Of a stretch of 64,000 bases of DNA, positions 25,013-34,358 are shown piece by piece (the stretch's first letter is position 1; every line of letters begins with the position of its first letter). The stretch covers positions 1 to 64,000 of the forward strand of contig CAKSKA010000008.1 in assembly GCA_934464615.1 (NCBI GenBank), read 5' to 3'. Under the pieces are notes generated by a model, which saw nothing but the letters and a program-made list of their open reading frames with translations, was not told where the DNA came from and did no database searches. Origin of the DNA: an uncultured Eubacteriales bacterium. GTDB lineage: Bacteria; Bacillota; Clostridia; Oscillospirales; Acutalibacteraceae. The translations under genes and the position numbers were made by a program.

Positions 25013-25981
25013 CTAAATTGATATTTCGTTTGCCATATTGTATGCGGCAAAATCAAACGGTTTAACCATTGCAAGTGCTTCGTAAATATCGTAATTTACA
25101 ATCTTGTTTTCACGGTAGGCTATAACACGGTTTCCTATGCCTTGCTTTAACAGTTTTACGGCTTCGTAACCCATTTCGCTGGCCATAACGCGATCTCTTA
25201 CCGTCGGACTTCCGCCGCGCTGTACGTGGCCGAGTACGGTAGCCCTTGTTTCAATACCGGTCGTCTGTTCAATTTTTTCAGCCATATCGTAAACCTTGCC
25301 TATGCCTTCGGCTACAACAACTATAAAGTGCATTTTTCCGGTCTTTTTGGTCATTTCTATACGGTCAATAACGTCACGCTGCAAGTCAAACTTAACTTCG
25401 GGCACCAAAATCGCAGTTGCACCTACGGCTATACCTGTCTGCAGCGCAATCCATCCGGCGTGGCGTCCCATTACCTCAACTACACTGCAGCGCTCATGCG
25501 ACTGTGTTGTATCACGCAGTTTATCCACCATTTCCATTGCGGTGTTCATTGCGGTATCAAAACCGATTGTATATTCGGTAGAAGAAATATCGTTATCAAT
25601 AGTACCGGGCAGACCTACGCAGGGTATACCTTTAAGAGACAGATCGCGCGCACCCCTGTAAGAGCCATCGCCGCCTATAACAACAATTCCGTCAATTCCG
25701 AACTTTTTGCAGTTTTCAACCGCAAGGTTAAGTCCTTCTTCTGTTTTAAAAAGCGGACTTCTTGCAGTATAAAGCACAGTACCGCCGCGGTGAATAATAT
25801 CCGAAACCGAGCGTACGTTTAAGTCAATTATATCTCCCTCAATAAGTCCGTTGTAACCGCGCATAATGCCTTTTACATTAAGTCCCATTGCAACAGCGCT
25901 TCTTACAACCGAGCGTACCGCCGCGTTCATACCCGGCGCGTCGCCGCCGCTGGTTAAAACACCTATTGTTTTAATTTCCAT
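25013..25981 (-). CDS. pfkA: ATP-dependent 6-phosphofructokinase
   Basis: 322 aa. GVLTSGGDAPGMNAAVR (ATP site), GGDGSYRGA, the catalytic loop LPGTIDNDISSTEYTIGFDTA and VEVMGRHAGWIAL (fructose-6-phosphate site) mark the bacterial ATP-PFK. It commits sugar to glycolysis. ATG 25981 has GGAGTGAG 8 nt upstream; a GTG three codons earlier overlaps that site. It follows dnaE by 77 nt, an order known in Firmicutes (dnaE-pfkA). Confidence 0.96.
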   Translation of the reverse strand: MEIKTIGVLTSGGDAPGMNAAVRSVVRSAVAMGLNVKGIMRGYNGLIEGDIIDLNVRSVSDIIHRGGTVLYTARSPLFKTEEGLNLAVENCKKFGIDGIVVIGGDGSYRGARDLSLKGIPCVGLPGTIDNDISSTEYTIGFDTAMNTAMEMVDKLRDTTQSHERCSVVEVMGRHAGWIALQTGIAVGATAILVPEVKFDLQRDVIDRIEMTKKTGKMHFIVVVAEGIGKVYDMAEKIEQTTGIETRATVLGHVQRGGSPTVRDRVMASEMGYEAVKLLKQGIGNRVIAYRENKIVNYDIYEALAMVKPFDFAAYNMANEISI

Positions 25982-26058
25982 ATATCTCACTCCAAAATAA
26001 AAATGTTAAATAAAGATCATTTAAACACACTGCAGATATTATAAAACAAAATTTAAAA

Positions 26059-29000
26059 TTATTCAACAGTTTTTACGTTATTATGTCCCACAATTTTTGA
26101 AATTTGCAAAAGGACGTCCTTATTTGGCGCTATCTTTAAGTTATTCGGCGCCGCAAAACGCTTTTTTGTATCTGCACAGTAAAGTATAACGGGGCTGTTG
26201 CCGGGATTGTTTGCAAATATATTTTTTAAAACGCCCACACAAGCGCTTTTAATTGACGGGATACGAATGTAAACCGCAGGATTTTTAATTCCTGTTTGTT
26301 CGGTGTTGTCCGCAACTGCTTTCGCCTGATGATTTAACTCTGTCTGTTTTGCGGAAACGGGGACGGGTAAAATTCTGTCGCATACGATTTCAGTCGGTCG
26401 GTCCTCACGTTCGGATACTTTTCCGCCTATCAATACAACCGAATTTTCCGTAATTGCGTTCCTGTTTGCAGCGTACACAGCGTCAAACACCGTAATACCG
26501 ATACTTCCCGTCATATCCTCGGCATCGGCATAGCATATGATTTTATTGCTTTTAAGCGTTTTTGTTTTAATTCCGCTAAGCACTGCTATAAGGCTTACAC
26601 GCTGTCCGTCACGGTACTTGCCTGCGTTTATCTGTGCACATAAGGCAACCCGACTTTGTTTAATGTAATTTTCGTACTCTTTAAGCGGATGTCCGGAAAA
26701 ATACATACCCGTAGCTTCTTTTTCGGATTTTAAAAGCTCGCTGTACGGCATTTCGGGAACATCTGGCAATTTCACTTCCGCGGCATTTTCTTCGTTTCCG
26801 AATAAATTCATCTGTCCGCCCGAAGTATAGCGTGCTTCGTCATTTACCGCCGCAATAACTGCGTCAATTCCGAATATCATACTGCGGCGATTATTCCCGA
26901 GCGAATCCATAGCGCCGCTTTTAATAAGTGCTTCAAGCGCTCGACGGTTAAGATCCCTGCACATAACACGTCGGCAAAAGTCGTACATATTTTTAAATGC
27001 TCCGCCGTTTGTCCTTTGCCGTACAATATTATCTATAAGCGACGTGCCTATATTTTTTACAGCCGACAGTCCAAAGCGGATTTTGCCGTTTTTACCGCTG
27101 AAATCCGCAAAACTGTACTGAACATTCGGCGGTAAAATTTTTACGCCCAGCCGCTTACACTCTCCCGAATATTGCGCCGCTTTTGCGTTGCTTTCCGCCG
27201 AACACGAAAAAAGCGCCGCAAGGTATTCGGCGGGGTAACGGCACTTAAGGTAAGCCGTACGGTATGAAATTATACCGTATGCCGCCGCATGCGCTTTGTT
27301 AAACGCATAAGATGCAAAGGACGACATATCGTCAAATATTTTGTTTGCAATATTTTCGGGCACACCTCGGTTTACCGCGCCTTCGCATATGGTATTGCCG
27401 TTTTCATCCTTTTCGCCGTAAACAAATGCGTGACGTTCTTTTTGCATTACGTCGTGCTTTTTTTTGGAAACCGCACGCCTTACAATATCCGCCCTGCCAA
27501 GCGAGTAACCGGCAAGACTTCGGCATATCTGCATTACCTGTTCCTGATATACAATGCACCCGTAGGTTACTTTAAGAATAGGCTCAAGAAGTGGGTGAGC
27601 ATATTTAACATCCTGCGGATTATGCCTGTTGTGGATATATGTGGGAATCGAGTCCATAGGTCCCGGTCGGTAAAGGGAAAGAATTGCTATTAAATCTTCA
27701 ATATTTTCAGGCACAAACTGGCGCAGTACATTTTTCATACCTTCGCTTTCAAATTGAAAAACGCCGTCGGTATAACCCTGCGCCATCATATCAAGCGTCG
27801 CTTTGTCGTCAAGCGGGATTTTTTCAATGTCAAAATCGGGATACTCCTGCCTTACGGCCTTTTGCGCGCGGTCTATAACGGTTATGTTCCTAAGTCCCAA
27901 AAAGTCCATTTTTAAAAGCCCTAATTCGTCAAGTGCCGTCATTGTATATTGTGTTACAACGGCGTCGTCATTTTTGGAAAGGGGAACATATTCGCTTAAA
28001 TCCCTGTCTGATATTACAACGCCTGCCGCATGTGTGGAGGCGTTTCTCGGCATACCTTCAAGCCGCATTGCCATATCTATAACCGATTTAACCGAATCGT
28101 CGGTTTCATACATATTTTTAAGTTCGGCGGATTTTTCAAGCGCCGACTTTATGGTGATTTTAAGTTCCTGCGGAATCAGCTTTGCGACCTTGTCGCATAT
28201 ATTGTACGGCACATCCATTACACGCCCTACATCGCGCACTGCCGCCCTTGCCGCCATTGTACCGAAAGTAACTATTTGCGCCACACGGTCACTGCCGTAT
28301 TTTTCAACAACGTAATCTATAACCTTTTGCCTGTTTACATAGCAAAAGTCAATATCAAAATCCGGCATTGACACACGTTCCGGATTTAAAAATCTTTCAA
28401 AAAGCAGGTCGTATTTAAGCGGATCTATTCCGGTAATGCCTATGCAGTAAGCCGCAATGCTTGCGGCACCGCTGCCTCGCCCCGGACCTACGGGAATGCC
28501 GTGCTGTTTTGCGTAATTTACAAAATCGGCGACTATAAGGTAGTAGTCGACATATCCCATTTTGTTTATTACATCAAGTTCGTAATCAAGCCGTTGCGTC
28601 GCCGCTTTCGGCGGATTTTCGGTATAGTTTTTATAAAGTCCCTTATAGCAAAGGTCCTTAAAATATTCAAAATGGTCACGGTCGCCTATATCAAAATACG
28701 GCAGTTTGATTTTGCCGAATTCAAAATCAAAATTACACATATCGGCGATTTTTTGTGTGTTTTCAATTGCTTGCACGGCAGTGGGGAAAAGGGCAGCCAT
28801 TTCGCTTTCGCTTTTTAAATAAAACTCATTGGTTTTAAATTCAAGCGCGTTTTCGTCGTTTAACTTTTTACCTGTCTGTATGCACAAAAGCACCTTGTGT
28901 GCGGTATGGTCTTCCTTTTTTATATAATGCACATCGTTTGTCGCGACAAGCGGAATACCTGTATTTTTCGATATTTTAATTAATCCCGCGTTTACCTGTT

Positions 29001-29547
29001 TCTGCTCGTAAATACCGTGGTCCTGCAATTCAAGGTAGTAGTTTCCGTCCCCGAATACTTTGTTAAACCAAAGTGCGGAACTTTGCGCGGCATCCATATC
29101 TCCTTTTAAAATAAGCCGCGGTATTTCACCGGCAAGGCAGGCGGAAAGGCAAACAAGTCCTTCGCTGTGCTGCTGCAGCAGTTGTTTGTCTATGCGCGGT
29201 TTTGAATAAAATCCCTGTGTAAAACCTAATGACACCATTTTTATAAGGTTTTTATATCCGGTAAGATTTTTGCATAAAAGTACAAGGTGGGTGTACTCGC
29301 TGTCATAAAATTTTTCCTTATCCGTCATCGAACGTGCTGCGACATATACCTCGCAGCCTATAATTGGCTTTATGCCTGCTTGTTTTGCTTTTTTATAAAA
29401 CTCCACTGCGCCGTACATTACGCCGTGGTCGGTCAAGGCAACGGCGTTTTGACCTAATTCTTTTGCGGCGCATATAAGTCCTTCTATACGGCAGCAGCCG
29501 TCAAGCAGACTGTATTCGCTATGCACATGTAAATGAACGAATCCCAT
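26059..29547 (-). CDS. dnaE: DNA polymerase III subunit alpha, DnaE type
   Basis: 1162 aa. N-terminal PHP domain (FVHLHVHSEYSLLDG), polymerase palm with the catalytic aspartates in MPDFDIDFCYVNR, GPGRGSGAASIAAYCIGI in the fingers, EQVMQICRSLAGYSLGRAD, helix-hairpin-helix region and a C-terminal OB fold (RVSLIAVLSGIKTKTLKS). In low-GC Firmicutes DnaE works with PolC in lagging-strand or primer extension synthesis; PolC is not in this window. It is encoded between whiA and pfkA. Confidence 0.97.
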   Translation of the reverse strand: MGFVHLHVHSEYSLLDGCCRIEGLICAAKELGQNAVALTDHGVMYGAVEFYKKAKQAGIKPIIGCEVYVAARSMTDKEKFYDSEYTHLVLLCKNLTGYKNLIKMVSLGFTQGFYSKPRIDKQLLQQHSEGLVCLSACLAGEIPRLILKGDMDAAQSSALWFNKVFGDGNYYLELQDHGIYEQKQVNAGLIKISKNTGIPLVATNDVHYIKKEDHTAHKVLLCIQTGKKLNDENALEFKTNEFYLKSESEMAALFPTAVQAIENTQKIADMCNFDFEFGKIKLPYFDIGDRDHFEYFKDLCYKGLYKNYTENPPKAATQRLDYELDVINKMGYVDYYLIVADFVNYAKQHGIPVGPGRGSGAASIAAYCIGITGIDPLKYDLLFERFLNPERVSMPDFDIDFCYVNRQKVIDYVVEKYGSDRVAQIVTFGTMAARAAVRDVGRVMDVPYNICDKVAKLIPQELKITIKSALEKSAELKNMYETDDSVKSVIDMAMRLEGMPRNASTHAAGVVISDRDLSEYVPLSKNDDAVVTQYTMTALDELGLLKMDFLGLRNITVIDRAQKAVRQEYPDFDIEKIPLDDKATLDMMAQGYTDGVFQFESEGMKNVLRQFVPENIEDLIAILSLYRPGPMDSIPTYIHNRHNPQDVKYAHPLLEPILKVTYGCIVYQEQVMQICRSLAGYSLGRADIVRRAVSKKKHDVMQKERHAFVYGEKDENGNTICEGAVNRGVPENIANKIFDDMSSFASYAFNKAHAAAYGIISYRTAYLKCRYPAEYLAALFSCSAESNAKAAQYSGECKRLGVKILPPNVQYSFADFSGKNGKIRFGLSAVKNIGTSLIDNIVRQRTNGGAFKNMYDFCRRVMCRDLNRRALEALIKSGAMDSLGNNRRSMIFGIDAVIAAVNDEARYTSGGQMNLFGNEENAAEVKLPDVPEMPYSELLKSEKEATGMYFSGHPLKEYENYIKQSRVALCAQINAGKYRDGQRVSLIAVLSGIKTKTLKSNKIICYADAEDMTGSIGITVFDAVYAANRNAITENSVVLIGGKVSEREDRPTEIVCDRILPVPVSAKQTELNHQAKAVADNTEQTGIKNPAVYIRIPSIKSACVGVLKNIFANNPGNSPVILYCADTKKRFAAPNNLKIAPNKDVLLQISKIVGHNNVKTVE

Positions 29548-29588
29548 AAATCAAGACACCGTCCTTTCGGTTTTACTATTATCATATT

Positions 29589-30488
29589 TTAATTTTGAAT
29601 TTTCTCGGCTATTTCGGCAAGCGCAGACAATTGCCTGTTAATGCCGGATTTTGTTATATGTCCGCTGTATAATCTGCAAAGTTCGGTAAGCGAGGCTTCG
29701 GGATTTGCCATACGCAAAAGCGCCGTTTCCTGAAGCGCTGTCGGCAGTGTTTCAAACTTGCCGCTTTTAATTATCTTTTCAATGGCGCTGCGCTGTTTAA
29801 GGGATGATTCTACAACACGGGACAAATTTGCCACCTCCGCATTGGAGCGGCGGTTTGTGTTAAGGCGTAATTCGCTTATAACGCGTGATTCAATAATCTT
29901 AAGCGTGACGTTTCCGGCACCTATACCGGTTATAAAATCCTCAACCGATTCGCTTTTTTTAATGTATAAAACATCGCAGTCATTTCTGTGCGATACGTTA
30001 AATTCAAGTCCGACTTCCGACATAATATTTTCTATTATATGCGTAACGCCGCGGTTTTTAATTCTTAAATCAACCCTCAGTCCTTTTGAGAGGTCCTGCA
30101 TTTGTCCGCACACATTAAATGCGCCGCGCAAAAAAGCAAAGCGGCAACATTCGTTTTGTACTATGCCTGCATCAATTATTTTTTCCGTTATGTTTTCGGA
30201 ATTTGCACCGAAATGTGCAAAAATTTCTTCACAATCCGCAGCGCATATCTTCGCCGTGTATGTAGGGCGTGCACCGAAAGATTCGTGAATTTCGGGTTTT
30301 ATACCGAAAACCCTGCGTGTTAAAAAACAAAAATTTTGAATTACACCGCGGCAAGAGGAAGTAATGCACGCTTTATTTATGCAAAAAGACTTGCCGAGCA
30401 TAAGCATCGCGCAACACTCGGCGGTTCTGCAACACTCGGAAGTCTTTAACTGTGATAATTCGCTTTTCAGTTCTGAACAAAAAGACAT
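29589..30488 (-). CDS. whiA: WhiA homologue (sporulation/division-associated DNA-binding protein)
   Basis: 299 aa. An N-terminal LAGLIDADG-like fold (CAMLMLGKSFCIN, RGAFNVCGQMQDL) lacking the endonuclease residues is followed by a C-terminal HTH (about residues 235-295, with TEALLRMANPEASLTEL-like layout). In Firmicutes WhiA influences chromosome segregation and cell division. It starts 3 nt after rapZ, the usual rapZ-whiA coupling. Confidence 0.93.
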   Translation of the reverse strand: MSFCSELKSELSQLKTSECCRTAECCAMLMLGKSFCINKACITSSCRGVIQNFCFLTRRVFGIKPEIHESFGARPTYTAKICAADCEEIFAHFGANSENITEKIIDAGIVQNECCRFAFLRGAFNVCGQMQDLSKGLRVDLRIKNRGVTHIIENIMSEVGLEFNVSHRNDCDVLYIKKSESVEDFITGIGAGNVTLKIIESRVISELRLNTNRRSNAEVANLSRVVESSLKQRSAIEKIIKSGKFETLPTALQETALLRMANPEASLTELCRLYSGHITKSGINRQLSALAEIAEKIQN

Positions 30489-30491
30489 ATT

Positions 30492-31358
30492 TTACGCCTG
30501 CTTTTTTGTTATATCACGGTGAACGGTGATAGAATAATATCCTTTGCTTTTAAGATGTTTGTTTATAAGTTCCGCAAATGTTACGGAACGGTGTTTGCCG
30601 CCGGTACAGCCAAACGCAATAATAAGTTGGCTCTTGCCTTCCTTTATGTAAAGCGGAACATTAAAATCCAAAAAATCTTTAAGGCGCTCAAAGTAACCTC
30701 GGCTGTCATCGGAATCCATTACAAATGTGCGTATTTCCTCATCAAGTCCTGTTTTGGAACGCAGATTTTCAATGTAAAAGGGATTCGGCAGACAACGTAC
30801 GTCAAACACCAAATCGGCTTCGGCGGGAATTCCGTATTTAAAGCCGAAGGACATACATTCAATTTCAAGTCCTTCCTTGCGGTCCTTTAAAAATAAATCG
30901 CTTAATTGTTGTTTAAGCTGTGCGGTGGATAAATAGGAAGTATCAATTACATAGTCCGCCATTTTGCGTATTTCCGATAAAAGCGCGCGTTCCTTCTGTA
31001 CTGCCTGCGGTACGGTTAGGTTTTCCGCGGCACATAACGGATGCTTCCTGCGGTTTTCCTTGTAGCGGCGTACAATCACGTCGTCCGAACAATTTAAAAA
31101 CAGGATTTTACAGTTTACTTTACGCTCTTTAAGCGTTCCCAAAACACTTATTATATCGTTAAAAAGTTCGCCTCCGCGTATATCCGTAACTATGGCAAGA
31201 TTGTTAAAATCGTTTTCTCTGCCGGAAAAAATATCAACAAAAGCCGGAATTATCAGTGGCGGAATATTATCAACGCAGTAATATCCCATGTCCTCAAGCG
31301 CATTGGCAGCCTGGGATTTTCCCGCGCCGGACATTCCGGTAATCAATGTTAAATTCAT
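30492..31358 (-). CDS. rapZ: RNase adapter protein RapZ (YvcJ) P-loop NTPase
   Basis: 288 aa. The P-loop GMSGAGKS (about residues 7-14) and C-terminal SFGFKYG and IAFGCTGGKHRSV stretches are diagnostic. Bacterial relatives bind nucleotides and small RNA or modulate cell envelope precursor synthesis. Start ATG 31358 lies 1 nt after the murB stop with GGACGTGA as ribosome site inside the end of murB, so the 27-codon longer reading is rejected. Confidence 0.93.
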   Translation of the reverse strand: MNLTLITGMSGAGKSQAANALEDMGYYCVDNIPPLIIPAFVDIFSGRENDFNNLAIVTDIRGGELFNDIISVLGTLKERKVNCKILFLNCSDDVIVRRYKENRRKHPLCAAENLTVPQAVQKERALLSEIRKMADYVIDTSYLSTAQLKQQLSDLFLKDRKEGLEIECMSFGFKYGIPAEADLVFDVRCLPNPFYIENLRSKTGLDEEIRTFVMDSDDSRGYFERLKDFLDFNVPLYIKEGKSQLIIAFGCTGGKHRSVTFAELINKHLKSKGYYSITVHRDITKKQA

Positions 31359-31359
31359 A

Positions 31360-32253
31360 TTATTCACGTCCGATATATATAATTTCTTCTTCCAGCATAA
31401 CTCCGCTGTTTTTATAAACCTTTTCCTTAACGGCGGCAATAAGTTCCAATATCTGGTCGGTTGTGGCGCCGCCCCTGTTTATAACAAAACCGGCATGTTT
31501 GCTTGATACCTGCGCTTTTCCTATACTGAAGCCTTTCAGACCGGCGTCCTCTATAAGCGCGCCGGCAAAATGACCTACGGGGCGCTTAAAAGTGCTGCCT
31601 GCACTCGGGTATTCAAGCGGCTGTTTGTCACGGCGCCTGTTAATGTAATCATGCATTTCAAGGCGTATTTTTTCGGTATCGCCGTACTCAAGCGCAAACA
31701 CCGCGCTGACAATGATACCGCCGTTATGCTTGAAAATGCTGTCCCTGTAATTAAAAGCCATATCGCTTTTTTGCACACTTATAAGCGCATCGTTTTTATC
31801 AATGTAATCCGCGCTTTTAATTATTTGTGAAATTTCGCCGCCGTAAGCGCCGGCATTCATATAAACTGCACCGCCTATACTTGCCGGTATGCCGTATGCA
31901 AATTCCGCACCGCTGAGTCCGGCATTTGCGGCTGCATTGCAAAACTCCGCAAGGCGTTTTCCGGCACCTACGGTTATTTCATTGCCTGTTATGCTTAAAT
32001 CGTTTATGCCGACAGACATCACGACGCCGTCAACACCCCTGTCGGAAACAAGAATGTCGGAGCCGTTGCCTATAACGGTCAACTTTACACCGGCGCTTTT
32101 GCATATTTCGGATACCGTTTTAACTTTCTCCGCGCAGTCCGCAACCACAAAAAAGTCTGCATTGCCGCCTGTTTTAAATGTGCAGTGGCGGCTCATAGGC
32201 TCGTTTTGCAGATATTTTACCGAATTTTCTTCAAAAAGCCGTGCAAGGTCCAT
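31360..32253 (-). CDS. murB: UDP-N-acetylenolpyruvoylglucosamine reductase
   Basis: 297-aa FAD enzyme that reduces UDP-GlcNAc-enolpyruvate to UDP-MurNAc. FKTGGNADFFVV and VIGNGSDILVSD bind FAD; AEFAYGIPASIGGAVYMNAG and YPSAGSTFKRP are substrate/catalytic stretches, and the C-terminal Glu lies in GVMLEEEIIYIG. ATG 32253 has GGGAG 5 nt upstream. It belongs to type II MurB by length. It sits between glk and rapZ in the operon. Confidence 0.96.
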   Translation of the reverse strand: MDLARLFEENSVKYLQNEPMSRHCTFKTGGNADFFVVADCAEKVKTVSEICKSAGVKLTVIGNGSDILVSDRGVDGVVMSVGINDLSITGNEITVGAGKRLAEFCNAAANAGLSGAEFAYGIPASIGGAVYMNAGAYGGEISQIIKSADYIDKNDALISVQKSDMAFNYRDSIFKHNGGIIVSAVFALEYGDTEKIRLEMHDYINRRRDKQPLEYPSAGSTFKRPVGHFAGALIEDAGLKGFSIGKAQVSSKHAGFVINRGGATTDQILELIAAVKEKVYKNSGVMLEEEIIYIGRE

Positions 32254-32275
32254 AAATTCTCCCAATAAAGTTTAA

Positions 32276-33229
32276 TTATTTGTAAAGATTGCAGAGGAAA
32301 GCGGCGCCTATAATTCCCGCGTCGTTTCCGAGCTGCGCGATTTTAATCTCAGTTCTGTCGGCAAAGTTCCTTGTAAAACTGCGTTCATCCGCATATTTCC
32401 TGATGGGGATAAGCAGGTTATCACCTTCCTTGGAAATGCCTCCGCCTATGCATAAAACTTCGGGCTGGAATATATTGATCATATCTATTATGCCTTCGGA
32501 TACATATTCAATATATTTGTCCACTACAGCAGCAGCCGTTTTGTCACCCTTACGCATGCCGTCAAAAGCGGTGCGGCCGTTTACGTTTTCAAGCGTGCCG
32601 GCAATTTCCCACATGGCAGTCCTTTTATCTCGTATCATGGCAAATTTTGTCTGCCTTATAAGTGCTGTTGCCGAAGCATACGCCTCCCAACATCCGCGTC
32701 TGCCGCAGGTGCATTGCTCGCCTTCGTGTACAATTACCGTGTGGCCGAGTTCTCCGCCGCCGTGATTAAATCCGGAATAAATTTTCCCGTCTATAATAAT
32801 GCCTCCGCCGACACCCGTTCCGAGTGTAATGGCAATAAAATCCTTTTTGCCTTTTCCGGCACCTGCTATAAGTTCGCCGTAAGCGGCGGCATTGGCGTCG
32901 TTTTCAATATAAAAATCAAATCCGGTGCGGTCCTTTAACATTTTGCAAAGGGGAACGTTGTTAAAACCTAAATTTGCCGCAAAACCGACAACGCCGTTCT
33001 GCGGATCTATAGCGCCGGGAGAACCTATGCCTATAGCGACAATTTCACTTTTGTCTATTTTTGCGTCCTCAATTGCCATGTATACGCTTTTTGCCATATC
33101 ATCCGCAATTTCGTCCGCACTTCTGCCGGTGTTTGTTTTAATTTTTCCCGTACCTACAATTTTGTAGTTCTCGTCAACTACACCCGTGGCAATATTAGTG
33201 CCGCCTAAATCAATACCTAACCAATACAT
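32276..33229 (-). CDS. glk: ROK-family glucokinase
   Basis: 317 aa. ATP-binding LGIDLGGTNIATGVVD (residues 4-19), catalytic ENDANAAAYGE, and the ROK zinc motif CTCGRRGCWEAYASATA. It phosphorylates glucose (possibly other hexoses) and feeds PfkA downstream. Too short for an N-terminal HTH, so it is a kinase and not a ROK repressor. GGAGGT lies 7 nt before ATG. It follows hprK by 30 nt. Confidence 0.92.
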   Translation of the reverse strand: MYWLGIDLGGTNIATGVVDENYKIVGTGKIKTNTGRSADEIADDMAKSVYMAIEDAKIDKSEIVAIGIGSPGAIDPQNGVVGFAANLGFNNVPLCKMLKDRTGFDFYIENDANAAAYGELIAGAGKGKKDFIAITLGTGVGGGIIIDGKIYSGFNHGGGELGHTVIVHEGEQCTCGRRGCWEAYASATALIRQTKFAMIRDKRTAMWEIAGTLENVNGRTAFDGMRKGDKTAAAVVDKYIEYVSEGIIDMINIFQPEVLCIGGGISKEGDNLLIPIRKYADERSFTRNFADRTEIKIAQLGNDAGIIGAAFLCNLYK

Positions 33230-33259
33230 TTTTTACCTCCAAAATTTATAACCTATCTA

Positions 33260-34216
33260 TTAAAAAGCCTCAACCGGTGTGTCGGCCTTTTTACCGTCGC
33301 CCATTCCGAGCTTATTAAGCAGATCCTCCGCGGCGTTGTAACCGAGTCTTTTCTGCCTGTTGTTCATTGCGGCAACTTCAATAATAACCGCAAGGTTGCG
33401 TCCGGGTTTAACCGGTATTGTAAGTGAATCTATATCAAGTCCCAATATGTTGGTCGTTTCGCTGTCAAGTCCCATTCGGTCGTACGCCTTGTCGGGATTC
33501 CACTGTTCGAGCTTGATGACCAAATCAATTTTTTCAGTTACTTTTACGGCGCCTATACCGAAAATTCGGCTGGCGTTTATAATACCTATACCGCGCAATT
33601 CTATAAAATGGCGTATGTTGTCCGGCGCGGAGCCTACAAGTGATTTACTTGATACTTTTCTTATCTCAACCGCGTCGTCCGCTATAAGACGGTGACCGCG
33701 TTTTACAAGCTCAATAGCGGTTTCGCTTTTACCTACGCCGCTTTCGCCAAGCAACAGTATACCTTCGCCGTAAACCTCGACCAAAACGCCGTGGCGTGTT
33801 ATACGCGGGGCTAACTGTAAATTTAAAAAGGCTATAAGCGCCGCTGTAAATTCCGAAGTGCCGAGGGCAGATAACAAAAGCGGAACCGAATACTTTTCGG
33901 CATACGCTGTAAGACGGTCGCTTATGTCAAGACTTCTTGTTACAACAACCGCCGCCGGATGCGACGCAAACAATTTTGAAATAATTGTGTCAAATTCATT
34001 TTCGCCAAGCGTTTCAAGATATGAGGATTCGCTTTTGCCTATTATTTGTATACGGCTGTTATCGTAAAACTCGTAATAGCCTATCATTTGCAGTCCCGGT
34101 CTGTTAACTTCGGCACTGCTTATCAGAATTTCATCCGCACTTTTGGGCAAATAAAGCGCGGTAAGATTATTCTCCTTTATTATACGTGCAAGCGATACAG
34201 TAAATTCCTGCTTCAT
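33260..34216 (-). CDS. hprK: HPr kinase/phosphorylase
   Basis: 318 aa. The C-terminal half has the P-loop GESGVGKSETAIEL, Walker B-like HRLIADDAVEI and HprK signature IELRGIGIINASRIFG. It phosphorylates or dephosphorylates HPr Ser46 and so controls CcpA-dependent carbon repression in Gram-positive bacteria. GGGGTG precedes ATG. It is the first gene of the minus-strand operon that runs to mscL; a minus-strand TATAAT (34255-34250) upstream is a likely -10. Confidence 0.96.
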   Translation of the reverse strand: MKQEFTVSLARIIKENNLTALYLPKSADEILISSAEVNRPGLQMIGYYEFYDNSRIQIIGKSESSYLETLGENEFDTIISKLFASHPAAVVVTRSLDISDRLTAYAEKYSVPLLLSALGTSEFTAALIAFLNLQLAPRITRHGVLVEVYGEGILLLGESGVGKSETAIELVKRGHRLIADDAVEIRKVSSKSLVGSAPDNIRHFIELRGIGIINASRIFGIGAVKVTEKIDLVIKLEQWNPDKAYDRMGLDSETTNILGLDIDSLTIPVKPGRNLAVIIEVAAMNNRQKRLGYNAAEDLLNKLGMGDGKKADTPVEAF

Positions 34217-34295
34217 AGCAACACCCCTAAAATTATTTCATACACCGTAATTATACATTATTATTCTGCTAAAATAAAGTTTTTTTTAATTTTTC

Positions 34296-34324
34296 TTGAT
34301 TAAATTATATATTCAATATATAAT
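34296..34324 (+). promoter_or_regulatory. ychF promoter
   Basis: -35 TTGATT (34296-34301), 17-nt spacer, perfect -10 TATAAT (34319-34324), 34 nt before the start codon and divergent from hprK. Confidence 0.75.
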
Positions 34325-34358
34325 TATAGTGTTTTTTAATGATTTGGAGCTGATTTTT